NCBI GenBank assembly: GCA_009694745.1
Contig: SHUF01000004.1
Span: forward strand, 1-64,000
Length of the DNA: 64,000 nucleotides
Direction of reading: 5' to 3'
From: Acidobacteriota bacterium
GTDB taxonomy: Bacteria > Acidobacteriota > Vicinamibacteria > Vicinamibacterales > SCN-69-37
Part shown: positions 56,108-64,000 of the stretch, piece after piece
How the letters are laid out: each line of letters starts with the position of its first letter
Numbering within the stretch: the first letter of the stretch is position 1
Made by a program: the position numbers and the translations under genes
Notes under the pieces: model-generated
Database searches by the model: none
Told to the model about the DNA's origin: nothing
The model's input: only the letters and a program-made list of their open reading frames with translations

Positions 56108-58550
56108 ATCGAATCCCCGAGACATCAAGTGTATACATCCCACGCCCGTAGGTGGAGATGACCAGCACCTGATCCCCAGGGTGATACTGCAGGTCCGACA
56201 CCTGCGTGGACGGCAGGTTGGCGCCGAGCACTTCCCACTTCGCCCCGCCGTTGGTGGTCACATACACACCGAAGTCCGTGCCCACGAACAACACGTTCGG
56301 GTTGGTCGGATGTTCGCGGATGACGTTCACCGGACCTGCGGGAATGTTGTTCACGATGCTGGTGAATGTCTTGCCGTAGTCGGTGGACTTGTAGATATAC
56401 GCCGCGAAGTCGTCGTCTTCACGACCGCGCTGCACCACGTACACCGTGCCCTCGGAGTAGCGAGAGGGCACGAGTCCTGAGAACCACTTCCGCATCGGCA
56501 ACTTGCTCGTGAGTTCGGTCCACTCCTTGCCGCTGTCAATCGTCGTATGCAACCGCCCATCATCGCTCCCGACATACATCAAGCCAGCTTTCCTCGGTGA
56601 CTCGGCCAAGGCGACGATGGTCTGGTAGGGGATGGCGTTGGAGTTCTTGATCAGCATCTCCGCCGCGTTGTTGTTCGTGAGGTCCGGGCTCATGATTTCC
56701 CACTTGTCGCCGCGGCTCGTGGACTTGTAGACCGACTGGTAGCCCGCGTAGATGATCGTGTTGTCGTGGGGCGAGATGATGATCGGCGCCATCCACTGCG
56801 CGCGCAGTTCCGCGTCCGGCGGATTCTCGGGCTGGATGTTCGTCACCCGTTGCGGACCCTGAGGCGCAGGCGGCTGGGCGGGTGTGGCCGCGCCGGCGCC
56901 GCGGCCTCGGCCTCGCGCGGCGGCAGCCACGCCCAGGTCGGTGCGGCTGAAGTTGCCATAGAAGCCGTGCGTATAGACGATGTTCGGGTTGGTCGGGTCG
57001 ATGGAGTGGTTCGAGCCTTCACCACCGGGCGCACCCTCCCACGCCACGGCCGGGATGGCGCCGCGGCCCTTCGAGACGTCCACCAGCCCACGACGACTGC
57101 CATGGTCTTGAATCGAGCCGTACGCCCATGACGCGGGTCGAGTGGTGTCGAGCGACACGTTGTAGAACTGCGCGCCTGCGGCTGATACGGCAAACACCCA
57201 CGTCTTGCCGTCGTCGAGCGAATGATAAACACCGCCGTCGTTTGCGTTGTAAAGCTTGAGCGGATCCTTCGGATCGATCCACAGGCCGTGGTGGTCGCCG
57301 TGCACGCCGCCGGTTGCGCTGCCATCGATATTGCTGGTGGAGGCACCTGTGGCGTTACTGAACGTTTTGCCGGCATCGACCGATCGGTTCATGCCCAGAC
57401 CCAGTGTGTAGATCGTGTTCTCGTTGACGGGATCAACCCGAATCTGGCCAAACACCCATCCGTACGTGCCTGAGTGCTGAATCATGAAGTTGTTGTTCTC
57501 GCTGACCTTCCGCCAGCTCGCACCCTTGTCGTCAGTGCGGTAGATCTCGGCGGCCTTTATGCGGCCGTTGGTGATGGCACGGCCGTACGCGTCGCGCTCG
57601 CCTGCCTGCGGACCGCGGCCCTCTTCATAGTTGTCCACGAACGCGTAGAGCACGTTCGGGTTCGACCGCGCGATGTCGATACCGATGCGCCCACGGAACT
57701 GTGGCGCCGGCAGCCCCTGGCTCAAGTCCTGCCACGTCCGGCCACCGTCGGTGGACTTCACCACGCCGCCCTCGTTGTAACCGGGTTCCACGCGCGGGTC
57801 GCTCCACTTGCGACGGATGCGCTGCCACATGGCGGCGTACAACACGTTCGGGTCAGTCGGGTCCATCACCAGGTCGATGGCGCCCGTGCGCGGACTCTTG
57901 TAGTGCACCTTGGTCCAGTTGCGCCCGCCGTCGGTCGTCTTGAACACGCCGCGCATGGCGTTGTCAGTCCATTCATGCCCTGACGCCGCCACATACACGA
58001 TGTCCGGATTGGTGGGATGCACGATGATGCGCGCGATGGTCTGTGTGTCGGCCAGCCCCATGTGCGTGAACGTCTTGCCGGCATCCGTGGACTTGTAGAT
58101 GCCCACGCCGGCCATGGACGCGCGGAAGATATTGGCTTCGCCCGTGCCGACCCAGACGATGTTCGGGTTTGAGGGAGCAACCGCAACGTCGCCGATGCTC
58201 GTGGAGGCCTCATGTTCGAAGATGGCGCGCCACGACTTGCCGTGGTCTTCGCTCTTCCAGAGGCCGCTGGTGGCGTAGGCCGCGTAAATGTGCCGCTGGC
58301 CGCCCACGTCCACCACCGCCACGTCCGTGGCGCGTCCGCTGATATTGGTGGGGCCCAGGGACTGCCAGGTGGCGCCCCGGTACGGGGAGGCCCGGCGCAT
58401 CGACTGATAGGTGCCCCACGCCTTCAGGAGGCCGTCGGCATCCATGCGGGCCAGGGCCTGGGCCCAGGGCGTTGCGATTCCCGCTGCGGTGACGAACGCG
58501 GCACCAGCCAGCACACTGCCAAATAAAAATCGACGCATGGGTGTCCTCAT
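56106..58550 (-). CDS. Exported BNR/sortilin-like beta-propeller protein (glycosidase-like)
   Basis: 814 aa, signal MRRFLFGSVLAGAAFVTAAG (ATG 58538 is an alternative start, 12 bases in). Many BNR-type repeats: SGLWKSEDHGKSWRAIF, VGIYKSTDAGKTFTHMG, GVFKTTDGGRNWTKV, GVVKSTDGGRTWQDL, GVYHSLDDGKTWVFA, built on S-DGG-TW. It lacks the acidic residues I could assign to an active site. Such proteins (VPS10/xyloglucanase-like propellers) are very abundant in Acidobacteriota and may bind or cleave polymers. A Gly/Ala/Pro-rich linker lies near residue 560. Confidence 0.85.
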   Translation of the reverse strand: MRTPMRRFLFGSVLAGAAFVTAAGIATPWAQALARMDADGLLKAWGTYQSMRRASPYRGATWQSLGPTNISGRATDVAVVDVGGQRHIYAAYATSGLWKSEDHGKSWRAIFEHEASTSIGDVAVAPSNPNIVWVGTGEANIFRASMAGVGIYKSTDAGKTFTHMGLADTQTIARIIVHPTNPDIVYVAASGHEWTDNAMRGVFKTTDGGRNWTKVHYKSPRTGAIDLVMDPTDPNVLYAAMWQRIRRKWSDPRVEPGYNEGGVVKSTDGGRTWQDLSQGLPAPQFRGRIGIDIARSNPNVLYAFVDNYEEGRGPQAGERDAYGRAITNGRIKAAEIYRTDDKGASWRKVSENNNFMIQHSGTYGWVFGQIRVDPVNENTIYTLGLGMNRSVDAGKTFSNATGASTSNIDGSATGGVHGDHHGLWIDPKDPLKLYNANDGGVYHSLDDGKTWVFAVSAAGAQFYNVSLDTTRPASWAYGSIQDHGSRRGLVDVSKGRGAIPAVAWEGAPGGEGSNHSIDPTNPNIVYTHGFYGNFSRTDLGVAAAARGRGRGAGAATPAQPPAPQGPQRVTNIQPENPPDAELRAQWMAPIIISPHDNTIIYAGYQSVYKSTSRGDKWEIMSPDLTNNNAAEMLIKNSNAIPYQTIVALAESPRKAGLMYVGSDDGRLHTTIDSGKEWTELTSKLPMRKWFSGLVPSRYSEGTVYVVQRGREDDDFAAYIYKSTDYGKTFTSIVNNIPAGPVNVIREHPTNPNVLFVGTDFGVYVTTNGGAKWEVLGANLPSTQVSDLQYHPGDQVLVISTYGRGMYTLDVSGIR

Positions 58551-58575
58551 GTAAATCTCGTAATATTACCGGGCG

Positions 58576-59724
58576 ATGTCGCGCCCGCCCATCTACCTCG
58601 ACTATCACGCCACGACGCCCGTGGACCCGCGGGTCCTCGAGGCCATGCTGCCTTACTTTACCGAAGTCTTCGGTAATCCCGCATCTTCAAGCCACCAGTG
58701 GGGCTGGAAGGCCCAGGAGGCGGTGGAAGAGGCCCGCCGACGCGTCGCGGCCCTCATCGGGGGCACCGCCCGCGAAATTACGTTCACGAGTGGCGCGACC
58801 GAATCGAATAACTTCGCCATCAAGGGCGTGGCGGCGTCGGCTCCGGAAGGACGCCGGCATATGGTCTGCTCTGCCATCGAGCACAAGTCTGTGCTTGAGG
58901 GCTGCAAGAGTCTCGAGAAGCAGGGCTGGACGTGCACCGTCGTGCCGGTGGGCCGCGACGGCCGGCTGGACCTGAATGCGCTCGACGATGCCGTGACCGA
59001 TGCCACCGCGCTTGTCAGTGTCATGGCCGCCAACAACGAAGTGGGCGTGTTGCAGCCCATGGCCGAAATCGCGTCCGTCGCCCACGCGAAGGGCGCGCTG
59101 TTTCACACCGACGCCGCGCAAGCCGTGGGCAAGGTGCCGGTGGACGTGCAGGCGGCCCACGTGGACCTGCTCTCACTCACCGGGCACAAGATTTACGGCC
59201 CGAAGGGCTGTGGCGCACTCTACATCCGCCGGCGCACGGAGCTGGCGCCGCTCATCATTGGCGGCGGCCAAGAGCGCGGCATGCGGTCTGGCACCCTCAA
59301 CGTCCCCGGCATCGTCGGCCTGGGGTACGCCTGTCTCATCGACAAGCGGGACATGGCGGTGGAGAGCGCAAGGCTCGCCGGTTTGCGTAATCGTCTGCTG
59401 GACGGTTTGCGTACGCAGGTTGGCGGCGTCACGGTGAGCGGGTCGATGGAACATCGCCTGCCGCACAACCTGCACGTCGGGTTTGAGGGCGTGGACGGCT
59501 CGTCGCTGATGATTGGCATCTCCGACATTGCAGTCTCTTCAGGCTCGGCGTGCAGCTCGGCCTCGGCCACCCCATCGCATGTCCTGCTGGCGCTGTTTGG
59601 ACCTGACCACGTGCCATCGGCTACGATCAGGTTTGGGCTCGGTCGCCACACGACCGACGCTGACATCGACTACGCCATCGAAAAATTTGCGGCGGTGGTC
59701 AGGCGCTTGCGCGAGGCGGAATGA
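58576..59724 (+). CDS. Cysteine desulfurase, NifS/IscS type (group I)
   Basis: 382 aa. IYLDYHATTPVDPRVLEAM, FTSGATESNNFAIKG, AIEHKSVLEGCKSLE, AANNEVGVLQPM, FHTDAAQAVGKVPVDV, PLP Lys in LTGHKIYGPKGCGAL, and active Cys in SSGSACSSASATPSHV, the extended loop of IscS/NifS enzymes. Distinct from SufS at 52.3 kb, so this genome has both classes. It overlaps the mqnD start by 4 bases (ATGA). No iscU or iscA beside it; it may serve thiolation of tRNA, cofactors or general sulfur supply. Confidence 0.92.
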   Translation: MSRPPIYLDYHATTPVDPRVLEAMLPYFTEVFGNPASSSHQWGWKAQEAVEEARRRVAALIGGTAREITFTSGATESNNFAIKGVAASAPEGRRHMVCSAIEHKSVLEGCKSLEKQGWTCTVVPVGRDGRLDLNALDDAVTDATALVSVMAANNEVGVLQPMAEIASVAHAKGALFHTDAAQAVGKVPVDVQAAHVDLLSLTGHKIYGPKGCGALYIRRRTELAPLIIGGGQERGMRSGTLNVPGIVGLGYACLIDKRDMAVESARLAGLRNRLLDGLRTQVGGVTVSGSMEHRLPHNLHVGFEGVDGSSLMIGISDIAVSSGSACSSASATPSHVLLALFGPDHVPSATIRFGLGRHTTDADIDYAIEKFAAVVRRLREAE

Positions 59725-60548
59725 AGATCACCGTTGCTCACAGTCCGGATTCCGATGACGCGTTCATGTTTTTTGGTTTGGCCAGCGGCGCCGTGCAGGT
59801 GTCGGGCATTGAGGTAGACCAGGTTCTGTCAGACATCGAAACCCTCAATCGCGCTGCGTTCGAGGGCCGCTACGAAGTGACCGCCGTGTCCTTCCATGCC
59901 TACGCGCACCTGCTCGACAAATACGCGCTGCTGCCGCACGGCTCGAGCATGGGCGACAACTACGGGCCCATCCTGGTCTCCACTAGGCCGCTGCCATCGG
60001 ATTCGCTGAAGGGCGTCAAGGTCGGCGTGCCAGGTCTGCTGACCACGGCGTTCCTTGCTCTGAAAATGTACGACCCCGACTTCGACTACGAGGTCATTCC
60101 CTTCGATGAAATCCAGCAGGCCGTGCTCGAAGGTCGCGTGGACGCCGGGCTGCTCATCCATGAGGGCCAGCTCACGTACCAGGCCGAAGGGTTCTGCAAG
60201 ATTGTGGACCTGGGGGAGTGGTGGTTCGAACGCACGGGCGGGCTGCCCCTGCCGCTCGGTGGCAACATCATCCGTCGCGATATGGGACCCGAGTTGATGC
60301 GCACGGTCTCGACCATGCTGCACGACAGCATTGCGTATGCGCTCAACAATCGAGAGGCGGGCGTGGAGTATGCGCAACAGTTTGGGCGCGGTCTCGACCA
60401 GAAAGACACCGACAAATTTGTCGGCATGTACGTGAACGCGCTCACGCTCAACTACGGCACTCGCGGTCGCGCAGCACTCGAACGCTTCTTCGACGAAGCG
60501 TTTGAAAAGGGACTGATCCCGAATCGTGTGCCCGTCGAGTTCGTCTGA
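59721..60548 (+). CDS. mqnD: 1,4-dihydroxy-6-naphthoate synthase (futalosine pathway)
   Basis: 275 aa. MKITVAHSPDSDDAFMFFGL is the MqnD start (HSPDPDD-like motif), then NRAAFEGRYEVTAVSFHAYA, GDNYGPILVS, VGVPGLLTTAFLAL, VDAGLLIHEGQLTY and RGLDQKDTDKFVGMYVN. Substrate-binding-protein fold; converts cyclic dehypoxanthine futalosine to the naphthoate in menaquinone synthesis. Translationally coupled to NifS. mqnA, mqnB and mqnC are not in the window, and menG is 20 kb away. Length is normal. Confidence 0.92.
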   Translation: MKITVAHSPDSDDAFMFFGLASGAVQVSGIEVDQVLSDIETLNRAAFEGRYEVTAVSFHAYAHLLDKYALLPHGSSMGDNYGPILVSTRPLPSDSLKGVKVGVPGLLTTAFLALKMYDPDFDYEVIPFDEIQQAVLEGRVDAGLLIHEGQLTYQAEGFCKIVDLGEWWFERTGGLPLPLGGNIIRRDMGPELMRTVSTMLHDSIAYALNNREAGVEYAQQFGRGLDQKDTDKFVGMYVNALTLNYGTRGRAALERFFDEAFEKGLIPNRVPVEFV

Positions 60549-60561
60549 CCTGAGACCAGAC

Positions 60562-61176
60562 TTACTGAGTACGGTCGTAGACGCGCTTGATCTCGACTTT
60601 GGGCATCCGAACCATGATGTTTGAGGTCTCGACCGTCACCACGAGCTGCTTGCCGTCGGCGCTCACGGTGTAGTCCTCAACGACCTTCAGTGATTCCTTC
60701 GTCTCCATCTCGCGGCGAAGGACCTTGCCGTTCCACTTCACCTTGATGTCCACGGGACCCGCCGGGGTCGTCATCACGGACTTCTTGCTGTCCGTCGTGT
60801 ACTTGTACATCAGCCCCCTGGCCGGGTCGGGATCGTAGGCGAGCACGACGTCTTTGGCCGTGGCTTGAATGCCCAGCAGGGATGGCGCCGTACGGAACAT
60901 CTTCAGGTGCGCGTTGAAGCGCTGCAGTTCTTCCGGACCCAAATCGCCGCCGGGCGCCGGACCCCGGCCCGGCGCGGCAAAATTGTCGCCGCGGCCACCG
61001 CCACGACTGCCCCTGGCGCCTGCGCCGGCGGGACCATTCGGATTGATGCTCTCGTCCATGTTCAGTTTCCATCCGCCCGAGAGTGCCGCGGCCGGATCGG
61101 CCGCCTGGGCCAACACGGACGCGTGGTGCGCGAGTAACGATATGGCCAGCGTGGTGAGGACACGTTTCAACTGCAT
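60562..61176 (-). CDS. Exported protein of unknown function with Gly-rich linker
   Basis: 204 aa from ATG 61176, preceded by CGGGAGTC. Signal peptide MQLKRVLTTLAISLLAHHAS. Short segment SGGWKLNMDESINPNGPAG (a motif shared by many acidobacterial exported proteins), then a Gly/Arg/Pro-rich stretch (about residues 49-78) and a beta-rich domain: IQATAKDVVLAYDPDPARG, PVDIKVKWNGKVLRREMETK, VEDYTVSADGKQLVVTVETS. Probably periplasmic. I do not recognise a named domain. Convergent with mqnD and divergent from the MFS gene. Confidence 0.7.
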   Translation of the reverse strand: MQLKRVLTTLAISLLAHHASVLAQAADPAAALSGGWKLNMDESINPNGPAGAGARGSRGGGRGDNFAAPGRGPAPGGDLGPEELQRFNAHLKMFRTAPSLLGIQATAKDVVLAYDPDPARGLMYKYTTDSKKSVMTTPAGPVDIKVKWNGKVLRREMETKESLKVVEDYTVSADGKQLVVTVETSNIMVRMPKVEIKRVYDRTQ

Positions 61177-61310
61177 GATCTGACTCCCGGCTGTGGATGC
61201 TACCTCTGGAGTGCCCTGACGGGCAATCCATGGGTCTGTAACCGTATCGAACCGTGCCATCAGCTGCCCCCTTCTGTTGACGGGCAGCAGATGGTGTACC
61301 GTCCCAGTCC

Positions 61311-62567
61311 ATGCCGGACCCTTCACTTCGCCGCGGAAGGCGAACGCTGCTTGCGTTTACGTTTCTTCTCTCGCTGATTACCTTTCTGGACCGTGTCGCG
61401 ATAGGTGCCGCGGCCGGGCCGATTCGTGAGGAGCTACAGCTTAGCCCTGCGGCGCTTGGGTGGGCCTTCAGCGCCTTTACGTTTGCCTATGCGGCCTTTG
61501 AAATTCCTACCGGGTGGATGGGGGATGTATTTGGGCCCCGCAAGATCCTGGCCCGCATCGTGCTGTGGTGGTCGGCATTTACAGCGGCCACGGGTCTGGC
61601 CTGGAATTTTTCGTCGCTCGTCACGGTCCGATTTCTCTTCGGCATGGGTGAGGCGGGCGCCTACCCGAATATCTCCCGCAGCTTCGCGCGGTGGTTTCCG
61701 GTCAGCGAGCGCGGTTTTGCCCATGGCGTCGTGTTTATGGGTAGTCGCGTGGGTGGCGCGATCACCGTGCCGCTCGTGGCCTACCTGATTGGTGCCATTG
61801 GCTGGCGCGAAGCGTTTTATGTTCTCGGAGCGATTGGCGCCGTCTGGAGCGTGTTCTGGTGGCGCTGGTTCCGGGATGAGCCTGCAGGTCATCCTTCCGT
61901 GAGCCCGGCAGAACTCCAGGAGATTCAATCCGGCCTCGTGGTCCATCACACCAAAACGCGCCTCAAGAGCCTGCTCAACCTGAACCTGCTGCTGCTGTGT
62001 CTGATGTACTTCTGCGTCATCTATGGTCTGTACTTCTATCTAACCTGGCTGCCGACGTACTTCAAAGAAGCCCGGGGCTTCACCACCCAGCAAGCGGCTC
62101 TGCTCTCGTCGATGGTGCTGCTCACCGGTGGCGTCATGACGATTGTCGGCGGCTGGTTGACCGATTACCTCGCGAAGCGGTACGGACTCAAGGTGGCGCG
62201 CTCGCTTGGCGCAATCGCGTTGCCGCTCAGTGGGACGTGCCTGATTGCGGCGGCGCTCACGGGGCATCCGCTTCTCGCCGCATTTTTCTTCGCCGGCGCG
62301 GCAGGCCTTGCCGACATGTGTCTCAGCCCTTCATGGGCGATGTGTCACGACATCGGCGGCGATGCCGCCGGCACCGTGTCCGGCGCCATGAACACCTTTG
62401 GCAATCTGGGTGGCGCGCTCAGCCCATTGGTGGTGGGTTACGCGCTTGAGTGGTTCCAGTCGTGGCATACGCCACTGCTCATTGGAGGCGGCGTCTACAT
62501 CCTCGGTGGCATCCTGACGCTGTTGGTGAATCCCAATAAACCCCTCGAGACGGACACTCGGGCTTGA
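61311..62567 (+). CDS. MFS transporter, anion:cation symporter (hexuronate-type) family
   Basis: 418 aa, 12 membrane segments. AFTFLLSLITFLDRVAIGAA (helix 1 with Asp-Arg), GPIREELQLSPAALGWAFSA and WMGDVFGPRKIL (loop 2-3), GEAGAYPNISRSFARWFP and GRVFMG-like GSRVGGAITVPLVAYLI, signatures of the ACS family that imports hexuronates, galactonate and tartrate. In the second half, GWLTDYLAKRYG is the repeated loop motif. Substrate unknown. Single gene. The stop TGA lies in a hairpin (CTCGGGCTTGAGCACC AGCCCGAG). Confidence 0.88.
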   Translation: MPDPSLRRGRRTLLAFTFLLSLITFLDRVAIGAAAGPIREELQLSPAALGWAFSAFTFAYAAFEIPTGWMGDVFGPRKILARIVLWWSAFTAATGLAWNFSSLVTVRFLFGMGEAGAYPNISRSFARWFPVSERGFAHGVVFMGSRVGGAITVPLVAYLIGAIGWREAFYVLGAIGAVWSVFWWRWFRDEPAGHPSVSPAELQEIQSGLVVHHTKTRLKSLLNLNLLLLCLMYFCVIYGLYFYLTWLPTYFKEARGFTTQQAALLSSMVLLTGGVMTIVGGWLTDYLAKRYGLKVARSLGAIALPLSGTCLIAAALTGHPLLAAFFFAGAAGLADMCLSPSWAMCHDIGGDAAGTVSGAMNTFGNLGGALSPLVVGYALEWFQSWHTPLLIGGGVYILGGILTLLVNPNKPLETDTRA

Positions 62568-62581
62568 GCACCAGCCCGAGC
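62557..62581. terminator. Hairpin across the MFS stop codon (terminator-like)
   Basis: CTCGGGCT and AGCCCGAG form an 8-base-pair stem with an 8-base loop that holds TGA 62565-62567. No U-run follows, so termination is uncertain. It resembles the family C hairpins (GGGCT..AGCCC) and is placed like the one over the queC stop. Confidence 0.4.
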
Positions 62582-62600
62582 TACGTACTGCCAAAGCCCC

Positions 62601-64000
62601 CTAGCGTCCCACCCGCACGCGAATGCCGCCCGTCACCAGCCGCGGCGAACCGACCGTCGTCGGCAGCGTGCCGACGATGTACTCGCGATTGAAGAGGTTT
62701 TGCACGCCGACAAAGGCGCTGAGGCGCGGGCCGATCGCGCGTGACACGGACAGCGACACGACCGCATATTTCGGCAGGCCAGCCGCGGTGTTGCCCGGCA
62801 CGGCGCGCGCATTGAGGTCGTCGTCAAATTGGCGACCCATCGCCAGCAGTTCAAGACTTGCGGTCACCAGCCGCGCATTGGCGAAGGTGACCTGCAAAGA
62901 GCCGCGATGGCGAGGTACCTGCGGCAGCAATTTGTCCACCAGGGCCGTGTTGGCGTCGTTGGCTGTCACGCGAGCGTGTTGATAGATGTACGCGCCAGAC
63001 ACTTTCCACGATCCGCCGGCGCGATAGTCCACACTCGTCTGCACACCGGAGACTCGCGTGGCCCCCAGGTTCTGGCGTTGCTGCGTGACGTTGGCGCCGC
63101 TCGCACTCAGTGTCACGTTGGACACGGGGTCCGTGATCCGGTTGTCGAACCAGGTGGTGCGCCACGCGACCTGGCGGAACGGCGATACCTGCAGGCCCAC
63201 CTCGCCGCCGCGCAGCCGCTCCGGGCCCAGTTGGTTGTTGGCCAGTGTGAGCACCGTGCCCACCCTGAACTGGCGATACAGCTCGTTGAGTGTCGGCGCG
63301 CGGAAGCCTTCGCCGATGTTCGCCCACACGCTCACGAGGTCCGTCACCCGATAGATGGCGGCCACGCGCGGACTGATCACCGTGTCACGCTTGTCCGGCA
63401 ACGCCGCGTTGTTGTTGATGGTGGGCAGGCCGCTCGGGACGCTGCTCTCCAGGTTGTGGGCGTGATAGTTGCGCCAGCGATCGATGCGTACGCTTCCAGT
63501 GATCGTCAATGCGGGCGTCACCGCGAAGATATCCTGCACAAAGGCGCCGAGGCCGTTCTGGGTGCCACCTGAAATACGCTGCACCGTGACGGTGGTACCC
63601 GTCGTGGCGTCCAACCCGTCTTCTTCACTGCCGCCATCCACCCAGCGCCAGTCTCCGCCGATCGTAATGGTGTGTGAACCCGACAGCAGGCGCCACCGCG
63701 CCATTCCGCTGTACGACGTCGTCGGCACCCGCTGATTGAGCGTCATGCGTCCGATGCTGCGGGGAGGTGTGGCCGCCGGCACGGCCAGAAAATTGCTGCG
63801 CAGTGTTCCCCGGCCGAGAGAGGCAGAGACCTGCACGTCGCTGTTGTCCGAGATTCGCGCCGTGAGTGACCCGCTCGCGGATGTCCAGGTCGTGTCGTTC
63901 TCCTCGGCGGCTCCGGTGAAGGTGCTGTGTTTGCCGTTGTTCCGCTCTTCATTGAAGTAACCGGCTCTCAACACCCCTCGCACACGGCCAGAAGGTGTGA
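62601..64000 (-). CDS. TonB-dependent receptor, C-terminal part (cut by window end)
   Basis: About 466 aa of the barrel, open to the window edge at its N-terminal side. Strands alternate with loops: SVRIDRWRNYHAHNLESS, FRAPTLNELYRQFRVGT, NQLGPERLRGGEVGLQVSP, FDNRITDPVSNVTLS, VFGVQ-like ALSAFVGVQNLFNREYIVG, ending in GGIRVRVGR. The motifs FRAPTLNELYR and QNLFN-EY are typical of TonB receptor barrels. Plug and signal peptide would lie beyond base 64000. No substrate clue. Confidence 0.88.
   Translation of the reverse strand, partial: TPSGRVRGVLRAGYFNEERNNGKHSTFTGAAEENDTTWTSASGSLTARISDNSDVQVSASLGRGTLRSNFLAVPAATPPRSIGRMTLNQRVPTTSYSGMARWRLLSGSHTITIGGDWRWVDGGSEEDGLDATTGTTVTVQRISGGTQNGLGAFVQDIFAVTPALTITGSVRIDRWRNYHAHNLESSVPSGLPTINNNAALPDKRDTVISPRVAAIYRVTDLVSVWANIGEGFRAPTLNELYRQFRVGTVLTLANNQLGPERLRGGEVGLQVSPFRQVAWRTTWFDNRITDPVSNVTLSASGANVTQQRQNLGATRVSGVQTSVDYRAGGSWKVSGAYIYQHARVTANDANTALVDKLLPQVPRHRGSLQVTFANARLVTASLELLAMGRQFDDDLNARAVPGNTAAGLPKYAVVSLSVSRAIGPRLSAFVGVQNLFNREYIVGTLPTTVGSPRLVTGGIRVRVGR

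Noticed and set aside
1-64000. tRNA, rRNA, known riboswitches and replication origin.
   Set aside because: No cloverleaf-type T-loop and acceptor combinations, DnaA-box clusters or riboswitch cores were recognised by eye.

Overview
The window is about 65% GC, densely coded and has no rRNA or tRNA. The gene types point to an Acidobacteriota genome, most likely Vicinamibacteria: an outer-membrane receptor with a carboxypeptidase-regulatory plug extension, a large M14 carboxypeptidase with a Gly/Ala/Pro linker, a BNR-propeller 'glycosidase', PQQ-type propellers, a futalosine-type menaquinone gene and four-helix-bundle proteins. This is inferred from gene families only. It looks chromosomal. No phage, CRISPR array or plasmid replicon is visible. 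The only transposase is the 3' tip of an IS3-type gene at the left edge. No gene-free stretch exceeds 300 bases.

Layout. 1-5.1 kb: IS3 remnant, an anchored unknown protein, glutamine cyclotransferase, a four-helix-bundle gene between inverted heptamer arrays, a DUF2911 stump, then corA with an AI-2E-family permease. 5.1-14.3 kb: superoxide dismutase, a small Cys-pair protein with a ZnuD-like TonB receptor, SGNH hydrolase with M19 dipeptidase, two decayed glycosyltransferases, OsmC, an acyltransferase-like membrane protein and an ankyrin protein. 14.3-22.4 kb: M14 peptidase, lone DGQHR protein, two-component system with a frameshifted regulator, and a YHYH/YwqK/SCO1 group. 22.4-34.9 kb: hydantoinase subunits with an MFS permease, PQQ propeller, S41 peptidase, RGG-like protein, fabI, nagA and a broken DUF4097 gene. 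34.9-39.9 kb: queC/queD, then an iron locus (membrane-anchored DtxR-FeoA protein, split FeoB, separate DtxR). 39.9-47.8 kb: menaquinone methyltransferase, CaiB-type CoA transferase, homoserine dehydrogenase, SIMPL protein, RmuC, DUF1624 protein and MoeB-rhodanese. 47.9-54.5 kb: a complete suf operon (rrf2-sufA-B-C-D-S-T-U). 54.5-64 kb: outer-membrane proteins, BNR propeller, NifS with MqnD, MFS permease and a TonB receptor cut by the window end.

The metabolic themes are iron handling (Feo, DtxR, Suf, NifS), envelope-exported hydrolases, and menaquinone, queuosine, fatty acid and amino-sugar metabolism. Several genes are broken: two glycosyltransferases, a response regulator, DUF4097, an outer-membrane protein and DUF2911. 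Some of these could be assembly errors.

The most unusual layer is the repeats. At least three unrelated short families occur: (A) long perfect palindromes ending in GGGGACGGGTGT; (B) palindromes with arms AAACGACCTC/GAGGTCGTTT; (C) hairpins around GGGCT..AGCCC; plus 7- to 8-base tandem arrays. Many begin exactly at, or supply, the stop codon of a gene, and family B is translated as part of at least four proteins.
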